Below, piece after piece: positions 26,267 through 34,396 of a stretch of 64,000 nucleotides of DNA. The position numbers were made by a program, and so were the translations under genes. The notes under the pieces were generated by a model. That model saw only the letters and a list, made by a program, of their open reading frames with translations, was not told the origin of the DNA and did not search any database. The stretch covers positions 1,826,001-1,890,000 of the forward strand of contig NZ_CP039634.1 of NCBI RefSeq assembly GCF_004923295.1. The letters run 5' to 3'. This DNA comes from Azospirillum sp. TSH100 (lineage in GTDB: Bacteria; Pseudomonadota; Alphaproteobacteria; Azospirillales; Azospirillaceae). Within the stretch, counting starts at the first letter, position 1; the number at the start of each line of letters is the position of its first letter.

Positions 26267-27694
26267 ATGTCCATCACCCTGCCGGGCAAGCCGGCCTTGT
26301 CCCGTGGTCCCCTGTGCGAAGACGGACGCACCGCGATCCTGCTGGTCGAGGATGACGACGCCGACGCCCGTCTGGTGATCCGGTCGCTGACGCCCTATGC
26401 CCGCCGCTCCAGCGTGGCCCGCGCCACCTCGCTGAAGGAGGCGCGGGCCTGGCTGCTTCGCAATGCCTGCGACGTCGTGCTGCTCGACCTGTCGCTGCCC
26501 GACAGCTTCGGGCTGGAGACGGTGACCCGGCTGCACGCCGACGCGCCGTCGCTGCCGCTGGTGGTGCTGACCGGCTATGACGACGAGGATTTCGCCCTGG
26601 AGATCCTGGCCCATGGCGCCCAGGATTATCTGGTGAAGGGGCAGACCGACGGGCCGCTGATGTGGCGCGCAGTGCAGCATGCCATTGCCCGGAAAAGGCT
26701 TGAGGAGGAACTGCGCCTGTCGGAAGAGCGGCTGCAGGGCATCATCGGGCTGGCGCAGGACGCCATCCTGACCACCGACGCCAACCTGGAGATCACGCTG
26801 TTCAACCGGGCGGCGGAGAACCTGTTCGGCTATGAGGCCGCCGACATCCTGGGCCGTCCACTGTCGCTGCTGATCCCCGAACGCTTCCGGCCGGACCACG
26901 ACGCGCACATCGCCGGTTTCAGCGCCTCGGAGGTGCAGGCCCAGGTGATGACCAACCGCCGCGAGGTCGAGGGTCTGACCGCCGATGGCCGGGAATTTCC
27001 GGCGGAGGTGTCGATCGCCAAGCTGCACCATGCCCATGGCCTGCTGTTCACCGCGGTGATCCGCGACGTGTCGGAACGCAAGCGGGTGGAAAGCGAGTTG
27101 CGCCGGATGGCGACCACCGATCCGCTGACCGGTCTGAACAACCGCCGCCGCTTCATGGAGTTGGCCGAGATCGAGATGGCGCGGCTGCGCCGTTATGGCC
27201 GGCCGGTGTCGGTGCTGATGCTGGACATCGACCGCTTCAAGGTGATCAACGACACCCATGGCCATGCGGTGGGCGATCAGGCGCTGGTCTGGCTGGCCGA
27301 GATCTGCCGCAGCGAATTGCGCAACACCGATCATATCGGCCGGCTGGGCGGTGAGGAATTCGCGATCATCTTGCCGGAAACCCCGCTGGCATCGGCGGCC
27401 GAGGTGGCGGAGCGGCTTCGCCAGCGTTTGGCTCTGGCCGACGTGCCGCTCCGGCACGACGACCCGAGCAAAGGCCTCTATCAGGATCATGGACACGCCG
27501 GCCTTCGGATGACCGTCAGCATCGGCGTCGGCATGTGTGGCGAAGAGGATGCCAGCATCGAGCGGGCGCTCGGCCGTGCCGATCGCGCGCTGTATGAGGC
27601 GAAGGTGGCGGGCCGCAACCGGGTGGTCGTTGGCGGCGGTTGTCCCGGCCCCGCCTTCGCCGCCGCCTCCGTTCCAACCTCCATGGCCAGCTGA
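26267..27694 (+). CDS. REC-PAS-GGDEF diguanylate cyclase
   Basis: A 475-residue cytoplasmic response regulator with cyclase output. The receiver domain (about 20-140) has phospho-acceptor Asp74 in LLDLSLPDSFG and Lys in YLVKGQTDGP. The PAS domain (about 150-275) includes DAILTTDANLEITLFNRAAE. The GGDEF domain (about 285-460) has the active motif GGEEF at 361-365 and, five residues before it, an RNTD inhibitory I-site. It should make c-di-GMP when phosphorylated and be product-inhibited. It lies 12 bases after the Rcp1-like regulator gene, so phosphorelay input from the upstream kinases is likely. The nearby PilZ chemoreceptor is a possible c-di-GMP target (inference). Confidence 0.93.
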   Translation: MSITLPGKPALSRGPLCEDGRTAILLVEDDDADARLVIRSLTPYARRSSVARATSLKEARAWLLRNACDVVLLDLSLPDSFGLETVTRLHADAPSLPLVVLTGYDDEDFALEILAHGAQDYLVKGQTDGPLMWRAVQHAIARKRLEEELRLSEERLQGIIGLAQDAILTTDANLEITLFNRAAENLFGYEAADILGRPLSLLIPERFRPDHDAHIAGFSASEVQAQVMTNRREVEGLTADGREFPAEVSIAKLHHAHGLLFTAVIRDVSERKRVESELRRMATTDPLTGLNNRRRFMELAEIEMARLRRYGRPVSVLMLDIDRFKVINDTHGHAVGDQALVWLAEICRSELRNTDHIGRLGGEEFAIILPETPLASAAEVAERLRQRLALADVPLRHDDPSKGLYQDHGHAGLRMTVSIGVGMCGEEDASIERALGRADRALYEAKVAGRNRVVVGGGCPGPAFAAASVPTSMAS

Positions 27695-27712
27695 CGGCCC
27701 GGACGAGGACAT

Positions 27713-29125
27713 ATGGCCGAAGGAATGAAGACCCCAAACAGGCCGGAGGCGATGGCGATGGCGATGGCAACGGAACCGGTGCTGCTGGTTTCTCGGGATG
27801 CGGTGCGCGGCCGGTTGCTCGCTCCTTTTTTCGGGGAGCTGGTACAAGTGGATACGCTGGCTGCGGCGTTGGACCGGCTGCGCAGCCGTGGTACGGCCTC
27901 GGGTGAGACCGTGCTGCTGCTTGACACTCCCGCAGTGGTGGCAGCGGTTGCGGCGGTCGAGGCGCTGTCCCTGCTGGAACCCGCCCCGGCGGTGGTGGTG
28001 CTGTTGCCGGAGGGGCCAGGGCAGAGCCAGGAGCAGGACATTGGCAGCCTGATCGCGGCGGGGGCGCAGGATGCGCTGCCGGCCGGCAATGGCGGTGCCC
28101 TGCGCATCGCGGTGTCGGCAGCCCGCCGACGCCAGATGCGCGAGAACCGGCTGCGCGTGGCGCTGGCCGAGGCGGAGCGGGGCGGGGCCGAGGCGGCAGC
28201 GCTGCTCGACGCTGCGGGAGCCGCGGTCGTGGCTGCGCTCGACCCGATGTTGGCGCTGACGGCCGCCGCGCTGGAATCGCCGCTCCTGCCGCGCCAGCAG
28301 GACCGGCTGGCAGTCGTCCGGACGGCAGGTGCCGCTCTGCGCTCCACGGTGGCGGCCCTGCGTCCCGTCGGACGGTTGGCGCCGTTTGAGGAGCCCCTGA
28401 CGCTGAGGACGCTGGCTGCCCACGCGAAGACGGTGACGGTCAAGGGCGGAGCGGAGGAGGCGTTTGCCGGCGATACGGCCGGACTGCGCGCTCTGCTGTC
28501 GCTGCTGACCGCCGAGGCCGGCGCGTCGCTGTCCCTGTCGCTGCGGCCGGCCGGGGGCGACGCCGCCGAACTGACCATGCGCCGCCGGGGCGTGGCGCGC
28601 CTGCGCCCCCTGGTGCTGGCCGCGGTCCATCCGCTGGTGCGGCGTCTGGGCGGACTCCTGCTGGCCGATGGTCCGGATGGCGAGGCGGGCGAGGAGCTGA
28701 CCATCCGCGTACCGTTGCGGACCATGCCGCGTCCGGCCGCGCTCTCGGTTTTGCTGGTGGAGGACAACCCGATCGGCCGTCTGGTCGCCGCCGGCTTTTT
28801 CAAAGCGCTGGGCCACGGGGTGACGACGGCGGAGGATGGAGCGCAAGGGCTGGCCGCCGCGACGGCCGGCCGGTTCGACCTGATCGTGATGGACGTGCAG
28901 ATGCCGGTGATGGACGGACACGAGGCCGCCCGCGCCATCCGCGCCCTGCCAGGCGAGGCCGGCCTCGTGCCCATCGTCGCATTGACCGCCGGCACCGATG
29001 CCGAGGACGATGCGCAGTGCCGCGCCGCCGGGATGGACGATTGCCTGCACAAGCCCCTGACCATGGATCGTCTGCGCGTGGTGCTGGAGCGTCTGTTCCC
29101 CGGCCGGGTTCAGGTCGGCGGATGA
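27713..29125 (+). CDS. Degenerate hybrid histidine kinase with intact C-terminal receiver
   Basis: A 470-residue protein built like a REC-kinase-REC hybrid in which only the last domain keeps its active residues. Residues about 20-140 look like a receiver (VLLVSRD, VLLLDTP, GAQDALP) that lacks the acidic pair and the Lys. Residues about 150-340 follow kinase layout, but no H-box His or N/G-box ATP motif is present. The C-terminal REC (about 343-465) is complete: VEDN, phospho-acceptor Asp394 in MDVQMPVMDG, LTA and HKPL. It starts 18 bases after the GGDEF gene with GAGG upstream. An Ala-Met repeat near residue 15 comes from GCGATG copies. It is probably a scaffold or regulated phosphate acceptor rather than an active kinase. 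Confidence 0.8.
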   Translation: MAEGMKTPNRPEAMAMAMATEPVLLVSRDAVRGRLLAPFFGELVQVDTLAAALDRLRSRGTASGETVLLLDTPAVVAAVAAVEALSLLEPAPAVVVLLPEGPGQSQEQDIGSLIAAGAQDALPAGNGGALRIAVSAARRRQMRENRLRVALAEAERGGAEAAALLDAAGAAVVAALDPMLALTAAALESPLLPRQQDRLAVVRTAGAALRSTVAALRPVGRLAPFEEPLTLRTLAAHAKTVTVKGGAEEAFAGDTAGLRALLSLLTAEAGASLSLSLRPAGGDAAELTMRRRGVARLRPLVLAAVHPLVRRLGGLLLADGPDGEAGEELTIRVPLRTMPRPAALSVLLVEDNPIGRLVAAGFFKALGHGVTTAEDGAQGLAAATAGRFDLIVMDVQMPVMDGHEAARAIRALPGEAGLVPIVALTAGTDAEDDAQCRAAGMDDCLHKPLTMDRLRVVLERLFPGRVQVGG

Positions 29126-29198
29126 CGGCCGGCTGATGTCGGCCGGGCAATGCAAATTGTCGAAAAATTTACAGAGTTAAAATCATATTCCACACGCC

Positions 29199-29219
29199 GG
29201 TAACCGACCTTCGGTTGCC
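29199..29219. promoter_or_regulatory. Inverted repeat before REC gene
   Basis: GGTAACCGA (29199-29207) pairs with TCGGTTGCC (29211-29219), with one G-T wobble, across a three-base loop. It lies in the 150-base gap between the degenerate kinase and the next REC gene. There is no T-run after it. Its core resembles the CGGTT/AACCG core of the palindrome at 21494-21510, so an operator is as likely as an RNA hairpin. Confidence 0.35.
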
Positions 29220-29275
29220 CGCCGCCGATTCGGACTGTATCAGTGGAATGCGGCGATTTGTCTGGAGGATCGGGA

Positions 29276-29680
29276 ATGGACATGCAAGCGACAGACTATT
29301 CCCAGCATCGTATCCTGGTGGTGGAGGACCAGCCCTTCGTACGCCGGACCATCGTCCAGATCCTCAGCCAGATCGGCTTCCGCGATGTGGCTGAGGCCGA
29401 CAATGGCGAGTCGGCGATGTACGAATGCATCCGCGTCGATCCCGACCTGATCGTCTGCGACATCGACATGAAGCCGGTCTCCGGCCTGCAGTTCCTGGCC
29501 CGCCTGCGCGCCAGCACCGAGGCCGCCAATCCCCGCGCCCCGGTGGTGTTCCTGACCAACCACACCGAATCGGAGATCGTGAAGCAGGCGATGGCGCTGG
29601 GCGTCAACGGCTTCGTGGTCAAGCCGCCCTCCTTCGCCGCGCTGAAGGAGCGGGTGGACCGGCTGCTGGGGGGACGGTGA
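29276..29680 (+). CDS. Single-domain response regulator, CheY-like
   Basis: A 134-residue stand-alone receiver. It has an acidic pocket in ILVVEDQPFVRRTIVQIL, phospho-acceptor Asp62 in LIVCDIDMKPVSG, Thr in VVFLTNHTE and Lys in GFVVKPPS. The start at 29276 follows GGAGG with seven-base spacing; the longer frame from 29243 has no support. Its stop overlaps the GTG of the lipoprotein gene (GTGA). A 150-base gap with an inverted repeat separates it from the kinase run, so it may have its own promoter. Confidence 0.9.
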   Translation: MDMQATDYSQHRILVVEDQPFVRRTIVQILSQIGFRDVAEADNGESAMYECIRVDPDLIVCDIDMKPVSGLQFLARLRASTEAANPRAPVVFLTNHTESEIVKQAMALGVNGFVVKPPSFAALKERVDRLLGGR

Positions 29681-30027
29681 GGCGTTTCGTTCCGTTCGCC
29701 GCCCTTCTTCCCGCCTTGCTGCTCGCCGCCTGTTCGGGCGAGCCGTCGGAAGGCGACATGCGCAAGCTGGTTGAGGCCCATACCCGCCGCACGCTTGAAC
29801 GGCAGGGCAACGCGGCCTTCCGCGCCTTCGACGACTTCCGAAAGCAGGGCTGCGTCGAGGCGAAGCCGAAGGGCGGCCCGGTCGAGAGCGGACAGTATGA
29901 CTGCTATTACGCCGCCACTTTCAGGCCGCAGCCGGGTCAGCCGCCGCTGACCGTCAACGGCAAGGGCCGCTTCCGCCACACCGAAAAGGGCATGACCTTC
30001 GAGGATCTGGGCGCCCAGCCGCGCTGA
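29677..30027 (+). CDS. Small lipoprotein of unknown function
   Basis: A 116-residue protein starting at a GTG that overlaps the preceding stop. It has a lipoprotein signal (RRFVPFAALLPALLLAACSG) with lipobox LAAC, so it should be lipid-anchored after processing. The mature part is small and polar, with two further Cys (GCVEAK and YDCYYAA) that may form a disulfide. No family is recognised. Its coupling to a REC gene may be simple adjacency. It converges on nifQ with six bases between stops. Confidence 0.75.
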   Translation: MRRFVPFAALLPALLLAACSGEPSEGDMRKLVEAHTRRTLERQGNAAFRAFDDFRKQGCVEAKPKGGPVESGQYDCYYAATFRPQPGQPPLTVNGKGRFRHTEKGMTFEDLGAQPR

Positions 30028-30033
30028 GGCGCG

Positions 30034-30570
30034 TCACCCGCCACGGGCTAGGCGGGCGAGGCTGGACAAGGGATCGCCGCTTTCCTCGCCGAAACAGACC
30101 TCCACGTCGTCGCACACCTCGCAGTTGGGGGACTTGCACAGCATCAGCCCCTCGCGCTCGCAAAGCTGGCGATAGAAGAACTTCTTCCACTTCATGTCGC
30201 CGGAATTCATCGTCACCAACGCCGGGAAATGCCGCCGGAACATGGTGTTGAGTTCACCGCGGTCGTGGAATCCCATGTCCTGCCACAGATGGTTCGGCTC
30301 CAGCGACCGGCGGGCCAGAATAGTGGCGAGCCATCGCTCCTCGTCGGCGCCCCTGGCGCCATGCTCGACCAGGAGGGCGCGCAAATCACCCTCCTCGATG
30401 GCGTCCTCTCCGGACTCATCGCTGTCGGGCAGGGCGGCGACGGCATCGGCCCATTGGGGGGCATGGCGTGCGGTCAGCTCTGCAAGGTCTGCCTTGGTCA
30501 GCGCCAGCGCCTGGACCATCGTCCGCACCGGATCCGCGGCGGCGAGCGCCAGGATGCGGCCGAAGATCAT
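30034..30570 (-). CDS. nifQ: NifQ, molybdenum donor for FeMo-cofactor
   Basis: A 178-residue protein matching NifQ. The family signature C-x4-C-x2-C-x5-C is complete near the C-terminus at Cys145, Cys150, Cys153 and Cys159 (CKSPNCEVCDDVEVC), and the preceding region has HLWQDMGFHDRGELN and NSGDMKWKKFFYRQLCERE. In known diazotrophs NifQ carries a Mo-Fe-S cluster that supplies molybdenum to NifEN/NifH for nitrogenase cofactor assembly. The start at 30570 is preceded by GAGG at eight bases. No other nif gene is in the window and no clear sigma-54 promoter was found upstream. The closest neighbour on the strand is a CoxG-like gene 181 bases upstream. Confidence 0.92.
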   Translation of the reverse strand: MIFGRILALAAADPVRTMVQALALTKADLAELTARHAPQWADAVAALPDSDESGEDAIEEGDLRALLVEHGARGADEERWLATILARRSLEPNHLWQDMGFHDRGELNTMFRRHFPALVTMNSGDMKWKKFFYRQLCEREGLMLCKSPNCEVCDDVEVCFGEESGDPLSSLARLARGG

Positions 30571-30751
30571 GCGGTCTGCCTCAGGGTTGGGCCGGGCAGG
30601 GCACTGGGCAAGGTTCGGGGCAGTGGGCTGGGACAGGACCACTCGGCATCTCCACCGGCAAAGAGCACCCGCGACGCCGGATATCCTGACCCATGATGCT
30701 GCATCCGCGAAAGACGCTGCGCCGCCATTTGGCCTGCGGCATTGCGCCGCA

Positions 30752-31201
30752 TCACTCGATGCGGGCGTCGACCTCGTCAGCGAAGCGTTCAAAGAAGTTG
30801 GCGAGCACGCGGTCGGTCTTGGCCTGCACCAGCTTCACCGCCAGCCGCCCGACGGCCCCGCCCAGCGCCACCGACAGGCTGTAGGTCAGCCGGGTGCGAC
30901 CGTCCTCCTCCTCCAGCACAACCAGGGCCTCGCCCTTCACCGCGCCGGCCAGCCCGCCACTGCCCTGGGCGATCAACCGGTAGCGGTGGGCGCCATCCTC
31001 CGGCTCCAACCGCAGCCGGCCGGAAAAACGCGCCTTCATCGGGCCGAGAGTGGTGCGCACCCGCGCGGCATAGTCAGTGGCCGACAGGCGTTCCATCTCT
31101 TCCAGCACGGGGATGCAGCGCATCAGCACCGCCGGGTCGCAGAGTGCCGCGAACACGCGGTCGCGCGGTCCGGGAACGCTGTGGATGCCGGTGATATCCA
31201 T
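30752..31201 (-). CDS. SRPBCC family protein, CoxG-like
   Basis: A 149-residue protein with the CoxG / START-like fold pattern: MDITGIHSVPGPRDRVFAAL, LMRCIPVLEEMERLS, and a long C-terminal helix. CoxG proteins accompany molybdenum hydroxylases such as CO dehydrogenase and are thought to help membrane recruitment or maturation. The start has an excellent ribosome binding site (AAAGGAGGA). No cox structural gene is in the window. Its position upstream of nifQ on the same strand suggests a molybdenum link, but this could be coincidence. A general hydrophobic-ligand-binding role is the alternative. Confidence 0.82.
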   Translation of the reverse strand: MDITGIHSVPGPRDRVFAALCDPAVLMRCIPVLEEMERLSATDYAARVRTTLGPMKARFSGRLRLEPEDGAHRYRLIAQGSGGLAGAVKGEALVVLEEEDGRTRLTYSLSVALGGAVGRLAVKLVQAKTDRVLANFFERFADEVDARIE

Positions 31202-31367
31202 GCGCTGTCTTCCTCCTTTGTCGTCCCGCTACAACAGCGTGCCTTGCGGATCCATGCGGGCACGCCCGTCCGGGCGGGGACATTCCGGGCAAAGACATCT
31301 GGTATTGCTTGGCGCCGGAACCAAGCCAGCGAAATCCGCCGACGAAAACCGAAGGAGAGCGACCCCT

Positions 31368-31787
31368 ATGCGACAAGCCGCCACGACGCTGACCGTCCCC
31401 ACCCGCGGCGCCGGGCTGGTCGAGGTGACCGCCCCGGTGCGGCGCTGGGTGACGGATCAGGGAATGGAGACCGGGCTGCTGACGGTGTTCTGCCGCCACA
31501 CCTCGGCATCGCTGACCATCCAGGAGAATGCCGACCCCGATGTGCAGGCAGACCTGCTGCGCTTCTTCCGCCGTCTGGTTGCGGAGGATCCGTCGCTCTA
31601 TGCCCACACCACCGAGGGACCGGACGACATGCCAGCGCACATCCGCTCGGCCCTTACCGGCGTCAGTCTGTCGATTCCGCTGATGGAGGGGGAGCCGGCG
31701 CTGGGCACCTGGCAGGGGATCTACCTGTTCGAGCACCGCGCCCGGCCGCACCGGCGCGAGATTGCGCTGCATCTGATCGGGGAGTAG
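31368..31787 (+). CDS. YjbQ family protein (UPF0047)
   Basis: A 139-residue protein of the YjbQ/UPF0047 family, some members of which show weak thiamine-phosphate synthase activity. Family motifs are present: FCRHTSASLTIQENADPDV, HTTEGPDDMPAHI and LGTWQGIYLFEHR, containing the conserved His/Asp/Glu cluster thought to bind metal. The length is typical. GAAGGAG precedes the start at about nine bases. It is divergent from the CoxG-like gene and is a monocistronic-looking unit. True physiological role is not established for the family. Confidence 0.9.
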   Translation: MRQAATTLTVPTRGAGLVEVTAPVRRWVTDQGMETGLLTVFCRHTSASLTIQENADPDVQADLLRFFRRLVAEDPSLYAHTTEGPDDMPAHIRSALTGVSLSIPLMEGEPALGTWQGIYLFEHRARPHRREIALHLIGE

Positions 31788-31954
31788 GGCGGCGGCCTGA
31801 CATGCCGCGAGCCTGAAATTTCTTTCATCCGGTCGCAAGGCGGCGGTCAAGGGGCGGTTCCTATGTTGGGGACAACAGCGGTGAGGTGCTGCGCGGTCGG
31901 ATTTCCGGCACCACCTCCCCACAGTCGGAATCGCCTGATTGGAGTGTCGCCGTC

Positions 31955-33571
31955 ATGACCACCCTTCCTCCCGCCAATTCGCAGTCGAAGCCCCAGCGCG
32001 AGATCGGGCGTTCGGGTCGCCTCCGCCGGACCGTCGCCGCCCTGCTCCTGGGCTCTACGGTGCTGACGGCTCCGGCGCTGGCCGGATGGGCGGCGTCGCA
32101 GGCACAGCAGAACGCCACGGCACCGGCCGTTTCCCCAGCCGTTTCCATGGTGCAGGACACGCCGGCCAGCTTCGCCGACCTCGCGGCCAAGGTCAGCCCG
32201 GCCGTGGTCAACATCGCCGCCACCCAGGAGGCCAAGGCCGAAACCCGGACCCAACGCGGTCCGGCCATCCCCGGCTTCCCGCCCGGCACCCCGTTCGAGG
32301 AGTTCTTCCGCCAGTTCCAGGACCAGATGGGCCGGAATGGCGGACCCAACGGGGGGCCGGACGGCGACCAGGATCAGGACCAGGGGCCGCGCGGCAAGAC
32401 CGGGGCGCTTGGCTCCGGCTTCATCATCGATCCGGCCGGCTATGTCGTGACCAACAACCACGTCATCGACGGCGCCAGCGAGATCACCGTCACCCTGCAG
32501 GACGGCACCGCCATGCCGGCGAAGCTGATCGGCCGCGACGCCAAGACCGATCTCGCCCTGCTGAAGGTGAAGTCGGACAAGCCGCTGCCCTCGGTCGACT
32601 GGGCGGACAGCGACAAGACGCGCGTCGGCGACTGGGTGATGGCGGTCGGCAACCCGTTCGGGCTGGGCGGCACCGTCACCAAGGGCATCGTCTCGGCCCG
32701 CGGCCGCGACATCCACAGCGGTCCCTACGACGACTACTTCCAGCTCGATGCCGCCATCAACCGTGGTAATTCGGGTGGTCCGACCTTCGACCTCAGTGGC
32801 CGGGTGATCGGCATCAACACCGCCATCTACTCGCCCAACGGCGGCTCGGTCGGCATCGGATTCGCCATTCCGTCCAACCTCGCCAAGGAGGTGGTGGCCC
32901 AGTTGAAGGAGAACGGCAAGGTCGAGCGCGGCTGGCTCGGCGTGAAGATCCAGGAGGTGACTCCGGACATCGCCGACAGCGTGGGGCTGCCCGGCGCCAA
33001 GGGCGCCCTGGTGGCCGAGGTGACCGCCGACAGTCCGGCCCAGCGTGCCGGCCTGCATCAGGGCGACGTCGTGCTGTCCTATGCCGGCAAGCCGGTCAAC
33101 AACCTGCGCGACCTGACCCGCCATGTCGCCGATACCAAGGCCGGCGACACGGTGGAGCTGAAGATCCTGCGCGACGGCCGGGAGAAGACGGTGCCGGTGC
33201 GCATCGACCGTCTGTCCGAACAGCAGCAGATGGCGTCGGCCGACAGCGACACCGGCAAGGGTTCCGCCGAGCATGAGGAGGTGGCGCCGGTGAAGGGGCT
33301 GAAGCTCGCCCCGCTGGACCGGGCGGCGCGCAAGCGGCTGGGCATCGGCGAGGATGTGCAGGGCGTGGTGGTGACCGGGCTGTCCTCCAGCGTCGACGTG
33401 CCGGTCCGTCCCGGCGACGTGATCGAGCGGGTTGGCGACACCGAGGTGAAGAGCCCGGCCGACGTCCGTCGTCAGGTGACGGAGGCCGAGAAGGCGGGGC
33501 AGAAGGCACTGCTGATGCTGATCAACCGGCAGGGCAACGAGTCCTTCGTCGCGCTGAAGCTGAAGGCTTGA
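31955..33571 (+). CDS. DegP/HtrA-family periplasmic serine protease
   Basis: A 538-residue Do-type protease. It has a signal peptide (RLRRTVAALLLGSTVLTAPALA) and a Gln/Asp/Gly-rich loop near 115-145. The trypsin-like domain has the complete triad: His169 (TNNHVIDG), Asp199 (TDLALL) and Ser273 (GNSGGP). Two PDZ domains follow at about 310-400 and 435-535. It degrades or refolds damaged envelope proteins. The start at 31955 follows GGAG at 11 bases and gives a normal signal peptide. A terminator and then an OmpR-type regulator/kinase pair follow, which may control it, as CpxRA does for degP in E. coli (inference). Confidence 0.94.
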   Translation: MTTLPPANSQSKPQREIGRSGRLRRTVAALLLGSTVLTAPALAGWAASQAQQNATAPAVSPAVSMVQDTPASFADLAAKVSPAVVNIAATQEAKAETRTQRGPAIPGFPPGTPFEEFFRQFQDQMGRNGGPNGGPDGDQDQDQGPRGKTGALGSGFIIDPAGYVVTNNHVIDGASEITVTLQDGTAMPAKLIGRDAKTDLALLKVKSDKPLPSVDWADSDKTRVGDWVMAVGNPFGLGGTVTKGIVSARGRDIHSGPYDDYFQLDAAINRGNSGGPTFDLSGRVIGINTAIYSPNGGSVGIGFAIPSNLAKEVVAQLKENGKVERGWLGVKIQEVTPDIADSVGLPGAKGALVAEVTADSPAQRAGLHQGDVVLSYAGKPVNNLRDLTRHVADTKAGDTVELKILRDGREKTVPVRIDRLSEQQQMASADSDTGKGSAEHEEVAPVKGLKLAPLDRAARKRLGIGEDVQGVVVTGLSSSVDVPVRPGDVIERVGDTEVKSPADVRRQVTEAEKAGQKALLMLINRQGNESFVALKLKA

Positions 33572-33612
33572 GGCAACGCGTCGCCCGAGCAACGGGACGG
33601 TGAGTGACGGGA

Positions 33613-33656
33613 AGTCCGGCCGGGCACGACACCCTCGTGCTTGGCCGGGCTGTTTT
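33613..33656 (+). terminator. Terminator after the DegP-family gene
   Basis: A long stem with arms 33613-33629 and 33635-33651 (17 pairs including three G-T wobbles) and a five-base loop, followed by GTTTT. It would end most degP transcripts before the regulator gene, allowing partial readthrough. Confidence 0.75.
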
Positions 33657-33676
33657 GGGAGGCTACACTCGTGCTC

Positions 33677-34366
33677 ATGAAGATTCTCGTCATCGAAGAT
33701 GATCGTCAGGCCGCCAGCTACCTCGCGAAGGGGCTGAAGGAGGCCGGCCATGTGGTGGACGTCGCCAACGACGGGAAGGACGGCCTGTTTCTGGCCGGAG
33801 CCGAGCATTACGACGTGATGATCGTCGACCGCATGCTGCCGGGACGCGACGGTCTGTCGCTGGTCCAGGTGTTGCGTGCGGCCGGCAATGACACGCCGGT
33901 GCTGTTCCTGTCGGCGCTGGGCAGCGTCGACGACCGGGTGAAGGGGCTGAAGGCCGGCGGCGACGATTACCTGACAAAGCCTTTCGCCTTCTCCGAGCTG
34001 CTGGCCCGGATCGAGGTGCTGGTGCGCCGGCGGGGTGCCGCCCAGCCGCAGACCCGTCTGTCGGTGGGCGATCTGGAACTGGACCTGCTGTCGCGCAGCG
34101 TCAAGCGGTCCGGCAAGCCCATCGACCTGCTGCCGCGCGAGTTCTCGCTGCTGGAATATCTGATGCGCAACGCCGGCAGCGTGGTCACCCGCACCATGAT
34201 GCTGGAGAATGTCTGGGACTATCATTTCGATCCGCAGACAAACGTGATCGACGTGCACATCGCCCGTTTGCGCCAGAAGATCGACAAGGACTTTCCCACA
34301 CCCCTGATCCACACCGTGCGCGGCGCCGGCTACAGCCTGCGTGCGGCGGAGACGCAAGGGGCTTGA
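33677..34366 (+). CDS. OmpR-family response regulator
   Basis: A 229-residue two-domain regulator. The receiver (1-120) has IEDDRQAASYLAKGL, phospho-acceptor Asp51 in VDRMLPGRDG and the Lys in YLTKPFAF. The OmpR/PhoB winged helix (about 130-225) contains DLLPREFSLLEYLMRNAGSV and TNVIDVHIARLRQKID. The usual start MKILVIEDD is used, and a GTG six bases upstream is closer to the GGGAGG. The partner kinase gene follows 30 bases downstream, and the DegP-family protease precedes it, suggesting an envelope-stress or metal-response system. Confidence 0.95.
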   Translation: MKILVIEDDRQAASYLAKGLKEAGHVVDVANDGKDGLFLAGAEHYDVMIVDRMLPGRDGLSLVQVLRAAGNDTPVLFLSALGSVDDRVKGLKAGGDDYLTKPFAFSELLARIEVLVRRRGAAQPQTRLSVGDLELDLLSRSVKRSGKPIDLLPREFSLLEYLMRNAGSVVTRTMMLENVWDYHFDPQTNVIDVHIARLRQKIDKDFPTPLIHTVRGAGYSLRAAETQGA

Positions 34367-34396
34367 TGGAGTTGCGTGACTTATGAAGCATGCCCA

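Noticed and set aside
30571..30751. Possible sigma-54 promoter for nifQ on the minus strand
   Set aside because: One GG-N10-GC match exists, but the -12 element reads CAGC rather than TTGC, and no TGT-N10-ACA enhancer was found.
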